Below the pieces are notes generated by a model. It saw only the letters and a list, made by a program, of their open reading frames with translations, was not told the origin of the DNA and did no database searches. Below, in pieces: positions 1 to 6,844 of a DNA stretch of 7,145 nt (positions are counted from its first letter, which is position 1; every line of letters begins with the position of its first letter). The position numbers and the translations under genes were made by a program. The stretch is from JBFWNZ01 sp050250795 (GTDB lineage Bacteria > Pseudomonadota > Alphaproteobacteria > UBA8366), in assembly GCA_050250795.1 (NCBI GenBank), contig JBFWNZ010000194.1, positions 1-7,145 of the forward strand, read 5' to 3'.

Positions 1-990
1 CACGATCGGCAGCAGGACCAGGACATAGTCGATATAGGCATTGCCGTCGACATCCCAGACCTCGCAGCCCCGTCCATGCTCAAGGAACAGCGGCGTTGCG
101 CCCTTCACCCATTGCTGGGCACTTTTGGAAAAGGTCTGGCTAGCGAGGGGCACGGTCTGAAGGGCGCGGTCGTACAGCGCATTGGACTGCGCGAAGCCCG
201 GTTTCGGGCGGGTGTCGTGGCCGTATTTGGTCAGGTCCCGTGCCGTGCCCTCGTTCAGGCCGATCTGGCTGTTCACGGACAGCAGCAGCGGCTCGCGGGT
301 GAGCACCCCGATGGCATCCTGCCATCCGAAATCGGGGGGCAGCTTCGGGAACAGGCGGCGCATGAACTCCAGGTCGCTGGGTTCATCGACCGTCCAGCGC
401 AGATGGCTGAAATCCACGGGGTGGCGCAGAGTCGCAATCTGGAACCCGCCCCAGGGCAGCCGATCCCGCAGCCGGCCGTGGATATACGGCGTCACATGCG
501 CCCGCAGGAACGGGAGCGTCGCTTCCCGGTCTGCGCGGTCGAGCGCTGCGCGCGAGAACACCTCAACGTCGAGACCGTCGGGGAAGGACCGTTCCAGGGC
601 GTTGCTCGCATAGTCGACGCCCCCTTCTGCAAAGCGCGCGACGACGGCATCGATGACCGCGGGGTCGATCATCGGACAGTCGCCGGTAATCCGGACGACC
701 GCATCGGCATCGGTCTGTGCGGCCACGGCGGCATAACGGCTCAACACGTCATCTTCGTCGCCGCGAAAGACCGGAAAGCCAAGCTTGGCAGCATAGGCCG
801 CCAGCGGGTCGTCTCCCGGCCGGTCGCTGCACGCCAGCCACGTCGCGCCGACGCTCTTGGCCCTGGATGCACGGCTCAGCACATGGCCGATCAGCGGCAT
901 GCCCGCGATCTCGGCCATCACCTTGCCGGGCAGGCGCGAAGAGCCCATGCGGGCTTGGACGACGGTCACGATCCTGGATGGAGCGGTCAT
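1..990 (-). CDS. SpsF-type cytidylyltransferase fused to a class III aminotransferase (3' end cut by window)
   Basis: The reading frame stays open from the ATG at 990 to base 1 (330 residues), so the C-terminus lies outside the window. Residues 1-230 resemble the SpsF/COG1861 CMP-sugar nucleotidyltransferase family: QARMGSSRLPGK (12-23) is the nucleotide-binding loop, followed by FRGDEDDVLSRY (75-86), VRITGDCPMIDP (99-110) and FPDGLDVEVF (136-145). After a linker, residues 270-330 match the start of glutamate-1-semialdehyde-type class III aminotransferases: FSKSAQQWVKG (287-297) and VWDVDGNAYIDYV (311-323). The catalytic PLP lysine would be beyond the window edge. From family knowledge the first half should activate a sugar with CTP and the second should transaminate or isomerise an amino group; the substrates are unknown. 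Its ATG overlaps the GNAT stop codon (ATGA at 987-990), and a weak GGA lies 5 bases upstream. In this operon it may stand in for the CMP-nonulosonate synthetase PseF, but that is inference. Confidence 0.88.
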   Translation of the reverse strand, partial: MTAPSRIVTVVQARMGSSRLPGKVMAEIAGMPLIGHVLSRASRAKSVGATWLACSDRPGDDPLAAYAAKLGFPVFRGDEDDVLSRYAAVAAQTDADAVVRITGDCPMIDPAVIDAVVARFAEGGVDYASNALERSFPDGLDVEVFSRAALDRADREATLPFLRAHVTPYIHGRLRDRLPWGGFQIATLRHPVDFSHLRWTVDEPSDLEFMRRLFPKLPPDFGWQDAIGVLTREPLLLSVNSQIGLNEGTARDLTKYGHDTRPKPGFAQSNALYDRALQTVPLASQTFSKSAQQWVKGATPLFLEHGRGCEVWDVDGNAYIDYVLVLLPIV

Positions 991-1532
991 GGTTTTCCGG
1001 GTGTTGCAGGAGACGGGTTGAAGCAGCCGACGAACACCTTGTCCTCCGGCATGCCGTCGAGCAGGAACTGGGCGGGCAGACGCGCCTCCTCCACGAACCC
1101 CGCATGCAGATAGGCGCGGATGGAGCCGAGATTGCCGGCATACATGCTGGCGCTGAGCTTGCGAATGCCATGCGTCTCGAAGGCGAGACGGATGCCGAGG
1201 CCGATAGCCTCGCGGGCGATGCCCTTGCCCCAGGCGTCGCGGTCGCCGATCACGGTCACCATGTCCGACAGGCCATGCCGCCGGTTGATCGGTCCGATCT
1301 TGAGATTGCCGACATGGCGGTCGCCGTCGCGCAGGCAGATCGCATAGAGCGCCCAGCGCTCGCCGTTCATTCCGTCGCGCAGATGCTGGATTGCGTCGGC
1401 GCGGGTGATGTTGCGCGCTTCCAGATAGCGCGTGACGTCGGGATCGCGGAACCAGGCGAGATAGCGGTCCGTCGCATCCGCCTCGACGAAGGGCCGCAGA
1501 TAGACGCGTTCGCCGGTCGCTGCGGGTGTCAT
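987..1532 (-). CDS. GNAT N-acetyltransferase (RimJ/RimL type), candidate PseH role
   Basis: The 181-residue protein has the Acetyltransf_3/RimL fold signature. It opens with ERVYLRPFVEAD (8-19), followed by the substrate-side helix YLAWFRDPDVTRYLEAR (24-40). The acetyl-CoA pyrophosphate loop is DAWGKGIAREAI (99-110), with the R/Q-x-x-G-x-G/A pattern. The C-terminal part NLGSIRAYLHAGFVEEAR (134-151) is typical of sugar-locus GNATs. In the pseudaminate pathway PseH acetylates the 4-amino group of the UDP-sugar made by PseC, and this is the only acetyltransferase in the visible operon, so that role is the natural guess. It is longer than classical PseH (about 160-180 residues) and reads as a general polysaccharide-locus GNAT, so I give no symbol. 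The start at 1532 is chosen because its ATG overlaps the preceding TGA (ATGA at 1529-1532). No strong Shine-Dalgarno sequence is seen, consistent with translational coupling. Confidence 0.9.
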   Translation of the reverse strand: MTPAATGERVYLRPFVEADATDRYLAWFRDPDVTRYLEARNITRADAIQHLRDGMNGERWALYAICLRDGDRHVGNLKIGPINRRHGLSDMVTVIGDRDAWGKGIAREAIGLGIRLAFETHGIRKLSASMYAGNLGSIRAYLHAGFVEEARLPAQFLLDGMPEDKVFVGCFNPSPATPGKP

Positions 1533-2563
1533 CGCAGGACGGCCACGTCCGTGTAGGGCATGACCGTGACGCCGGACGGCATCGCGATGTCGGGCAGCGT
1601 TTCGCCCAGTGCCAGCGAAATCAGGTCGTCGTAGAAGGGTATGCCGGCGGCGATGGCCGCGGCGATGCTGCCGCTGGGCCGCGGGTTCAGCTCCATGACC
1701 ACCGGTTCGCCGCTGCGGCGCATCATGATGTCGTAGTCGTAAAGCCAGGACATGTTGGCGGCGCGCGTCACCCGCTCGGCCACGTCCAGCAGGTCGGGCC
1801 GCATCTCGATGACCCCGCCGCGGAAGGGTACGCCGCCGGTGTTGATCCGCCGGCGCGGCGCGGCGCGCAGCAGCTGGCCCTGCCAGGTCAGGACATCGAT
1901 GTCGTAGGCGGGCGGCAGAAGCCGCTCCATCACGACCACCGGCAGGAGGGTCCGCAGCCTCAGGATGAAGCGTTCGCGGAAGGACGCCAGGTCGCAATAA
2001 ATCTCGCGGCCATCGTTCGGGTCGTCGATTCCGACTATGTCGCGGCACACGATGAAGGTGTCGCGGCTCCCGCGCGAGATCATGGGTTTGGCGGCAATCT
2101 CGCCATGCAGATCGAGCATGCGCTCGATGGCCCTGTCGAGTGCGGAGACGGTTTCGGCAACCTCGCCCTGCGGCGTGGCGATGCCGTGGGCATCCAGAAG
2201 CCGGTAGCTGGCGGCCTTGTCGCGCATCGTCTCAAGCAGGGCGGAGTCGACGGCGGCAAGGGTGGCACCGGTCTTCTCGATCTCGGCGCGTCCCTTGGCG
2301 AGAGCGGAGGCTTCCTCGTCGGAGCAGGGCAGGATCAGATCGACCGGCTGCTTTTCGAGCAGCGTGAGGATGGCATCCAGATAGGCCGGATCGTCGCCTG
2401 GCGGGACCGTCGCGAAGGCATCTGCGAAGTACCGCCCTGCCGCGTCGGCACGCGTATCGACGCCCAGGACGCTGACTTTGCGCCGGGTACAGGCTTGGAA
2501 GCTCTTGACGTTGACGGGCCCCAGCCCGCCTCCGACCGATGTTAGCAACACGCGGTAGGTCAT
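1529..2563 (-). CDS. ATP-grasp domain enzyme (CarB/PylC-like), probable carboxylate-amine ligase
   Basis: The 344-residue protein has the architecture of the CarB/PylC-like ATP-grasp enzymes often found in surface-sugar loci. An N-terminal Rossmann-like pre-ATP-grasp domain begins YRVLLTSVGGGLGPVNVKSF (3-22) and includes VLGVDTR (32-38) and LILPCSDEEA (76-85). The ATP-grasp part follows: MRDKAASYRLLDAHGIATP (113-131), the nucleotide-binding lysine in IAAKP (K159), the adenine-hinge segment VVVMERLL (209-216), and the metal-binding pair YDYD (275-278) and MELNPRPSGS (290-299). Family members use ATP to form an acyl-phosphate and then join it to an amine or another nucleophile. The substrate here is unknown; one idea is attachment of an amino acid or other acyl group to the nonulosonate or its precursor. 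Both ends are 4-base ATGA overlaps with the neighbours (2560-2563 and 1529-1532), and a good GAGGG ribosome site precedes the ATG, so it belongs to the operon. Confidence 0.88.
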   Translation of the reverse strand: MTYRVLLTSVGGGLGPVNVKSFQACTRRKVSVLGVDTRADAAGRYFADAFATVPPGDDPAYLDAILTLLEKQPVDLILPCSDEEASALAKGRAEIEKTGATLAAVDSALLETMRDKAASYRLLDAHGIATPQGEVAETVSALDRAIERMLDLHGEIAAKPMISRGSRDTFIVCRDIVGIDDPNDGREIYCDLASFRERFILRLRTLLPVVVMERLLPPAYDIDVLTWQGQLLRAAPRRRINTGGVPFRGGVIEMRPDLLDVAERVTRAANMSWLYDYDIMMRRSGEPVVMELNPRPSGSIAAAIAAGIPFYDDLISLALGETLPDIAMPSGVTVMPYTDVAVLR

Positions 2564-3597
2564 AGCGCGCCCTCGATGTCGGCGGCCGTTACGGGCGTGC
2601 CTGCGGCGATGCTCCGTTTTGCGTGTCGGCCGCAGATTACGTGGAGTTCCTTCGCCGGCAGGGCGTCGGTTCCGGGCAGAGGGCGCATCAGGCGGAACAG
2701 TGCCGGCGTCAGCACGGTGCCGGCCGCGATTGCGTCGCGGCTGACGAGCACGCGGTGCCGGCCGTCGCGCAGGCCGAGTTCGGAGGATGTCGGCCCCTTG
2801 ATGCCATTGCCGCGCATGGCTTCGACCGTACGGATGTCGCGGACGAGCGCGGCGAACTCCTCCGGATTGGCGGAGATGTGATGGTCGGCGCCGGGCTGGC
2901 TGCGGTCGAAGGTGAAGTGCTTCTCGATCATGCAGGCGCCGAGCGCGATGGCCGCGAGGCAGGCCAGCGGCCCATCGAAGTGGTCGGAATATCCGATTGG
3001 GCATCCGGTCGCTTCGGCGAGCGCCGCCATGGCCGAGAGGTTGAGCGTGTCGGCCGGGGCGGGATACAGCGACGTGCATTGCAGGATGACCATTTCGGTC
3101 CCGCCGGCTTTGCGTGCCGCTTCGGTAGCCTCGCGAACCTCGTCGAGATGCGCCATGCCCGTCGAAATGACCAGCGGCAGCCCGGTCTCGGCCGCCGCGG
3201 CGACCAGCGGCAGGTTGGTCATCAGGCCGGAGGAGATCTTCACGGCCGGCATGCCCGCCGCCACCATTTTCGCAAGGCTCTTGGCATCGCCCGGCGTGGA
3301 GAACAGCACGATGCCGCGCGACCGCGCCTGGGCCACCAGCCGGCGCAAGGCATCGAGCGATAGATCCTTGCCCAGGAACGCTTCATGCGAGGCCGTGCCG
3401 GGCATGTAGCTTTCGGCGACATCGACGGTCTGGAACTTCACCGCATCGGCGCCGGCATCGGCCGCGGCATCGATCATGCGGGCGGCGACCGTTTCGTCGC
3501 CGTCATGGTTGATCCCCACCTCGGCGATGATAAAGGCCGGATGGCCGGGGCCGACATTGCGGCCGTCGATGCGAATCTGCGGGGTTGGCGCACTCAT
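2560..3597 (-). CDS. NeuB-superfamily nonulosonic acid synthase (sialate/legionaminate/pseudaminate synthase)
   Basis: This is a 345-residue TIM-barrel synthase with a C-terminal SAF/antifreeze-like domain (about 280-345), the usual length for NeuB. It should condense a 6-carbon amino sugar with phosphoenolpyruvate to give a 9-carbon nonulosonic acid. Recognisable positions, by comparison with Neisseria NeuB from memory, are E26 in FIIAEVGINHDG (22-33), K54 and Q56 in VKFQT, K120 in VKISSG, metal-ligand histidines H206 (GYSDH) and H227 (IEKHFT), D238 in PGADHH, and R305 in MRPLPGT from the SAF domain. The motif text (KFQT, STGMAHLDEV, PIGYSDHF) is closer to NeuB/LegI than to canonical PseI, although the flanking genes are pseudaminate-type. 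Position 125 is leucine where the family normally has an acidic residue (SGE/SGD). The start at 3597 is set by an ATGA overlap with pseC (3594-3597) and a strong GAGGAG site. Whether the product is Pse, Leg or another variant is undecided. Confidence 0.93.
   Translation of the reverse strand: MSAPTPQIRIDGRNVGPGHPAFIIAEVGINHDGDETVAARMIDAAADAGADAVKFQTVDVAESYMPGTASHEAFLGKDLSLDALRRLVAQARSRGIVLFSTPGDAKSLAKMVAAGMPAVKISSGLMTNLPLVAAAAETGLPLVISTGMAHLDEVREATEAARKAGGTEMVILQCTSLYPAPADTLNLSAMAALAEATGCPIGYSDHFDGPLACLAAIALGACMIEKHFTFDRSQPGADHHISANPEEFAALVRDIRTVEAMRGNGIKGPTSSELGLRDGRHRVLVSRDAIAAGTVLTPALFRLMRPLPGTDALPAKELHVICGRHAKRSIAAGTPVTAADIEGAL
2570..2574 (-). promoter_or_regulatory. Ribosome binding site of the ATP-grasp gene (GAGGG)
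   Basis: On the minus strand GAGGG lies 6 bases before the ATG at 2563, within the last codons of the synthase gene. It supports this ATG rather than earlier in-frame starts running into the synthase. Confidence 0.65.
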
Positions 3598-4793
3598 TGC
3601 GAAAGCTCCTCGCGAACGGCCCCTGCGATCCGGTCGATATCCGCGTCTTCGAGCTGAGGATACATCGGAATGGAAAGGGTCGTGGCGTAATAGGCTTCCG
3701 TGCCCGGCAGCGGGGCGGCGACGGACGCCTTGTAGTAAGGCTGGTGATAGAGCGGGATGTAATGGACCTGCGTGCCCACCCCGCGCGCATGCAATGCCCG
3801 CATCACGGCGCCACGGCTGCGTCCCAGCCGCGCAAAGTCGATGGCGACCGGGAACAGATGCCAGCTGTGCTCCTCCGGCCGTGCCGGCCAGACAGGCAGA
3901 CGAAGGTGCCGCACCCCCTCGAGCGCCTCGCGGTATCGCTCCGCGATGGCGCGTCGCCGGCGCAGGTTTTCGTCCAGCCGGCGCAACTGGCTGCGGCCCA
4001 GCGCGGCCTGGAAATCGGTCAGCCGGTAATTCCAGCCCAGTTCCGTCATCTCGTAATACCAGGGCGCGTCCGGCTCCGGCGCGGCTTCCCAGCGCGCTGC
4101 GTCGCGATGCAGGCCGTGGCTGCGCAGCAAGGCCATCTCGTCGGCAATCCCCGGGTTGCGGGTACATGCGGCGCCGCCTTCGCCCATGGCGATATGCTTG
4201 ATCGCGTGGAAGCTGAATGCCGCGACATCCGAATGCGCGCAGCTTCCGGCCGGGAAGACGGTGCCGTCGGAGTCGCGATAGGTCGCGCCGAGAGCATGGC
4301 AGGCGTCCTCAACGATCCGGCAGCCGAATTCCGTGGCGATGGTGTGGAGCGCCGGCATGTCGGCGATGCGTCCGCCCAGATGGACCGGTGCCACCACCGT
4401 GATCGACGGGTCGGCTTTGAGCGCGTTGCGGACGCTGTCCGGGTCGATGTGGCCGGTCGCCGGATCGACATCGGCGAAGGCGACTGCGGCGCCCGTCATG
4501 CGCGCCGCGTTCGCAGTGGCCAGAAAGGTGATCGGCGCGGTCAGCAGGGTCGTTCCAGGGCTGAGGCCGAGGGCGAGATAGGCCAAATGCAGAGCGGCCG
4601 TGCCGTTGCTGCAGGCGACGGCATGCGGGACCGCACAGACCTTGGCCAGGGCCTCTTCGAAGGCCGGCGTCTCCGCGCCCTGGGTCAGGAACTGCGAGCG
4701 GAGGACTGCGGCCACCGCCGAGATGTCGTCCTCGGAAATGTCCGGTCGGGCATAGGGGAAGAAGCGGTTGGTCTTACTTGTGGGCATCGTCAT
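3594..4793 (-). CDS. pseC: UDP-4-amino-4,6-dideoxy-N-acetyl-beta-L-altrosamine transaminase PseC
   Basis: The 399-residue protein is a DegT/DnrJ/EryC1 family PLP aminotransferase. In the pseudaminate pathway PseC transfers an amino group from glutamate to C4 of the 4-keto sugar made by PseB. Family landmarks are FPYARPDISEDD (12-23), LRSQFLTQG (31-39), the phosphate-binding CSNGTAALHLAYLALG (61-76), VEDACHALGA (161-170) with the PLP-nitrogen aspartate D163, the Schiff-base lysine K199 in FSFHAIKHIAMGEGG (193-207), PWYYEMTELGWNYRLTDFQA (244-263), which is very typical of PseC, and VHYIPLYHQPYY (343-354). The frame is open upstream to 4910, but those extra residues overlap pseG and are not family-like. 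The ATG at 4793 has GGAG 4 bases upstream; the ATG at 4787, two codons later with 10-base spacing, is an equally possible start. The gene overlaps pseG by about 20 bases and its stop overlaps the synthase start. The Caulobacter counterpart is FlmB. Confidence 0.93.
   Translation of the reverse strand: MTMPTSKTNRFFPYARPDISEDDISAVAAVLRSQFLTQGAETPAFEEALAKVCAVPHAVACSNGTAALHLAYLALGLSPGTTLLTAPITFLATANAARMTGAAVAFADVDPATGHIDPDSVRNALKADPSITVVAPVHLGGRIADMPALHTIATEFGCRIVEDACHALGATYRDSDGTVFPAGSCAHSDVAAFSFHAIKHIAMGEGGAACTRNPGIADEMALLRSHGLHRDAARWEAAPEPDAPWYYEMTELGWNYRLTDFQAALGRSQLRRLDENLRRRRAIAERYREALEGVRHLRLPVWPARPEEHSWHLFPVAIDFARLGRSRGAVMRALHARGVGTQVHYIPLYHQPYYKASVAAPLPGTEAYYATTLSIPMYPQLEDADIDRIAGAVREELSQ
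3606..3611 (-). promoter_or_regulatory. Ribosome binding site of the NeuB-family synthase (GAGGAG)
   Basis: On the minus strand GAGGAG lies inside the last codons of pseC, 8 bases before the ATG at 3597. It is the strongest Shine-Dalgarno match in the operon and fixes the synthase start, rejecting the long upstream extension of the same open frame. Confidence 0.75.
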
Positions 4794-5805
4794 GGCGCTC
4801 CAGCGCCTCCGCGATTCGTTGCGCGCCGCTCCCGTCGATCTTCTTGAGGCCGGATGCACGTATGGCCGCCATTTCTGTCGGGTTTTGCAGCCAGGCTTCG
4901 AGGCATGCACGAAGGGTTGCGGGGTCGGATTCGGTCGAGGCCGCGAGGCCGGACGCCGTCAGGCTTTGCGCGATCGGCCGCTGCGTGTCGTTCTGGGGCA
5001 TGAGGATGGTGGGCAGGCCGCAACAGGCCCGCTCGAACTGCGAGACGCCGGGGGCGCCGATGGCGAATGCGGATGTTTCATAGAGCGGGATCATGTCCGC
5101 GACACCGACGAGAAGCCGCGCGTTGCGCATGCCATCGACCTGGGTGCGGATGCTGTTCAGATGCGGCGCTCGCGCGCCCAGGCACACCGTAACCGGCCGG
5201 TCGGTCCCCGTTTCGGCAAGGACCGACAGAGTCAGGCCGGTCAGGTTCGGCGTATCGATCTGACCGAACGCCACCAGAATGGGCGCGTCGCCCGCGGGCG
5301 GCCAGTCCCTGGTGCAGGCGCGGGCATGGACGGCGCGGAACCGGGCATCCAACGGCGCGAAGGCGGGTCCGCTGAGGATGCCCTCGCCGGGCGGGAGCAT
5401 GCCGTAAGGATCGACAAGGATATCGACGCCGTCCGCTGCCGCGATGTCGGCGAAGCTGGCAACGGCGCCGTGGCGCCGGCATTCGGCGAAGCTGGCCGTA
5501 TCCAAGGCATAGCTGTCCAGCACTATCCCGCGCGAGGCGCCGCTCTCGGCGTGCCGGATCAAGGCCTCGCAACTGTTCGGTCCGGTCTCGACGACCGCGT
5601 GAAAGCCGGCTTCGAACACGGAGTCGGGGCTGTCGGGGTCGAGAAACAGCGTCACGCGGTCATGCATCGCTTTGGCGATTGCCAGACTGCGGACCACATG
5701 CCCCGCTCCGGCCGATTGCCGCGAGCCGATCCGGAAGCCCCAGCCCGGCTTGTCCCGTGCGTCACCCAGCGGGTACGTCCTCGACAAGGGTGCCGAGCTC
5801 GGCAT
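4774..5805 (-). CDS. pseG: UDP-2,4-diacetamido-2,4,6-trideoxy-beta-L-altropyranose hydrolase PseG
   Basis: PseG is a GT-B-fold, MurG-like hydrolase that removes UDP from the diacetamido sugar, supplying the free hexose to the synthase. Evidence is the N-terminal RIGSRQSAGAGHVVRSLAIA (25-44 from the 5805 start) with the GxGHxxR motif and presumed catalytic H36, then LFLDPDS (53-59), GIVLDSYALD (93-102), ILVAFGQID (176-184), and the UDP-binding C-terminal segment APGVSQFERACCGLPTILMP (251-270) followed by QNDTQ. The start is uncertain. The true N-terminus should lie just before GWGFRIG, but no ATG or GTG is in frame there. The ATG at 5805 overlaps pseB by 44 bases and adds about 20 residues; in-frame TTG (5787) and CTG (5769) codons are alternatives. 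The open frame reaching 5970 is overlap with pseB, not protein. The 3' end overlaps pseC. The neighbours pseB and pseC make the assignment firm despite the divergent sequence. Confidence 0.88.
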   Translation of the reverse strand: MPSSAPLSRTYPLGDARDKPGWGFRIGSRQSAGAGHVVRSLAIAKAMHDRVTLFLDPDSPDSVFEAGFHAVVETGPNSCEALIRHAESGASRGIVLDSYALDTASFAECRRHGAVASFADIAAADGVDILVDPYGMLPPGEGILSGPAFAPLDARFRAVHARACTRDWPPAGDAPILVAFGQIDTPNLTGLTLSVLAETGTDRPVTVCLGARAPHLNSIRTQVDGMRNARLLVGVADMIPLYETSAFAIGAPGVSQFERACCGLPTILMPQNDTQRPIAQSLTASGLAASTESDPATLRACLEAWLQNPTEMAAIRASGLKKIDGSGAQRIAEALERHDDAHK

Positions 5806-6814
5806 CGTCCAGCCACCAGTCGTTGCTCTCGCTCGAATACTCGAACGGCGCGGCAAGGCGGTTGCCGCCCTCGGCGACGCGTTCCTCGAAGGCGCCGATA
5901 TCCCACCATGAGTGCGCCGGCGCGATGATGAAGTGGTCCCGCATGTCATAGGCCAGCCGCGACTCTTCATAAGGGATCATCACCTCGTGAAGCTTCTCGC
6001 CCGGCCGGATGCCGACGAACTCAAGCTCCAGATCGGGTGCGATCCGCTTGGCCAGATCCACGATCCGGATGCTGGGCAGCTTGGGGACGAAGATTTCGCC
6101 GCCGGCCATGTGCTTCAAAGCATGCAGGACGAAGGCGACGCCTTCCTCCAGCGTGATGACGAAACGGGTCATCTCGGCATGCGTGATCGGAAGCGACCGC
6201 CGTCCCTCTGCGACCAGGCGTTTGAAGAAGGGGATCACGCTGCCGCGCGACCCGATCACATTGCCGTACCGCACGATGGCAAAGCGCGTGCGATGCCGGC
6301 CGGCCAGATTGTTGGCCGCCACGAACAGCTTGTCCGAGCACAGCTTGGTTGCGCCGTAGAGGTTGATCGGGTTCGCGGCCTTGTCGGTCGAGAGCGCGAC
6401 GACCCGCTCGGCATCGTTCGCGATGGCCGCATCGATCACGTTCTGCGCGCCGCCGATATTCGTCGCGATGCATTCCGTCGGATTGTACTCCGAGGCGGGA
6501 ATATGCTTCATCGCCGCGGCGTGAACGATGATGTCGATGCCGGCGCAGGCCCGGAAGACCCGTTCGCGGTCGCGCACATCGCCGATGAAATAGCGCAGGC
6601 AGGGATGCTTTCCCTCGGGAAAGCGCTGCGCCATCTCGAACTGTTTCATCTCGTCGCGGCTGAACACCACCAGCCGTCGCGGCTTGCCGCGTTCGAGAAG
6701 CTGCCGGACGAAGCGCTGGCCGAAGGAACCGGTCGCGCCGGTCACCAGGACCGAGCGCCCGTCGAGACTGTTGGCCGAATCCAAACTCAGTGCGGCGGCC
6801 GGGTTTCGTTCCAT
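5762..6814 (-). CDS. pseB: UDP-N-acetylglucosamine 4,6-dehydratase (inverting) PseB
   Basis: PseB is a short-chain dehydrogenase/reductase that converts UDP-GlcNAc to the 4-keto-6-deoxy-L-arabino sugar, the first committed step of pseudaminate synthesis. Numbered from the ATG at 6814 (350 residues), the NADP-binding glycine motif is VTGATGSFGQ (24-33), then FIGDVRDRERV (76-86) and HAAAMKHIPASEYNPTE (98-114). The catalytic D144-K145 lies in LSTDKAANPINLYGATK, with Y153 and K157 forming YxxxK. PseB-specific text includes GNVIGSRGSVIPFF (184-197), TRFVITLEEGV (216-226), GGEIFVPKLPSI (238-249), GIRPGEKLHEVMI (268-280) and the C-terminal YSSESNDWWL (326-335). I prefer the ATG at 6814 because AAGGA lies 6 bases upstream; an ATG at 6829 would add 5 residues but lacks a good ribosome site. 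About 15 residues precede the usual family N-terminus. The gene lies 30 bases after the upstream gene and overlaps pseG. Its Caulobacter counterpart is FlmA. Confidence 0.95.
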   Translation of the reverse strand: MERNPAAALSLDSANSLDGRSVLVTGATGSFGQRFVRQLLERGKPRRLVVFSRDEMKQFEMAQRFPEGKHPCLRYFIGDVRDRERVFRACAGIDIIVHAAAMKHIPASEYNPTECIATNIGGAQNVIDAAIANDAERVVALSTDKAANPINLYGATKLCSDKLFVAANNLAGRHRTRFAIVRYGNVIGSRGSVIPFFKRLVAEGRRSLPITHAEMTRFVITLEEGVAFVLHALKHMAGGEIFVPKLPSIRIVDLAKRIAPDLELEFVGIRPGEKLHEVMIPYEESRLAYDMRDHFIIAPAHSWWDIGAFEERVAEGGNRLAAPFEYSSESNDWWLDDAELGTLVEDVPAG

Positions 6815-6820
6815 GTCACG

Positions 6821-6825
6821 TCCTT
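6821..6825 (-). promoter_or_regulatory. Ribosome binding site of pseB (AAGGA)
   Basis: On the minus strand AAGGA is followed by 6 bases (CGTGAC) and then the ATG at 6814. This spacing is near ideal and decides the pseB start against the upstream ATG at 6829, which has no comparable purine-rich site. Confidence 0.7.
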
Positions 6826-6844
6826 GCATTGCGCGTTCGTCAGG

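Noticed and set aside
3598..4167. Upstream extension of the synthase open frame, and similar extensions of the ATP-grasp (to 3079), GNAT (to 2048) and pseC (to 4910) frames
   Set aside because: The extensions overlap real upstream genes and read as low-complexity Arg/Pro/Ala sequence; family N-termini and ATGA junctions place the true starts downstream.
5652..5765. Small gene from the GTG at 5765 overlapping the pseB stop
   Set aside because: The frame closes within about 40 codons, shows no motif and runs across the PseG N-terminus in a different frame; kept only as a hint of a possible indel.
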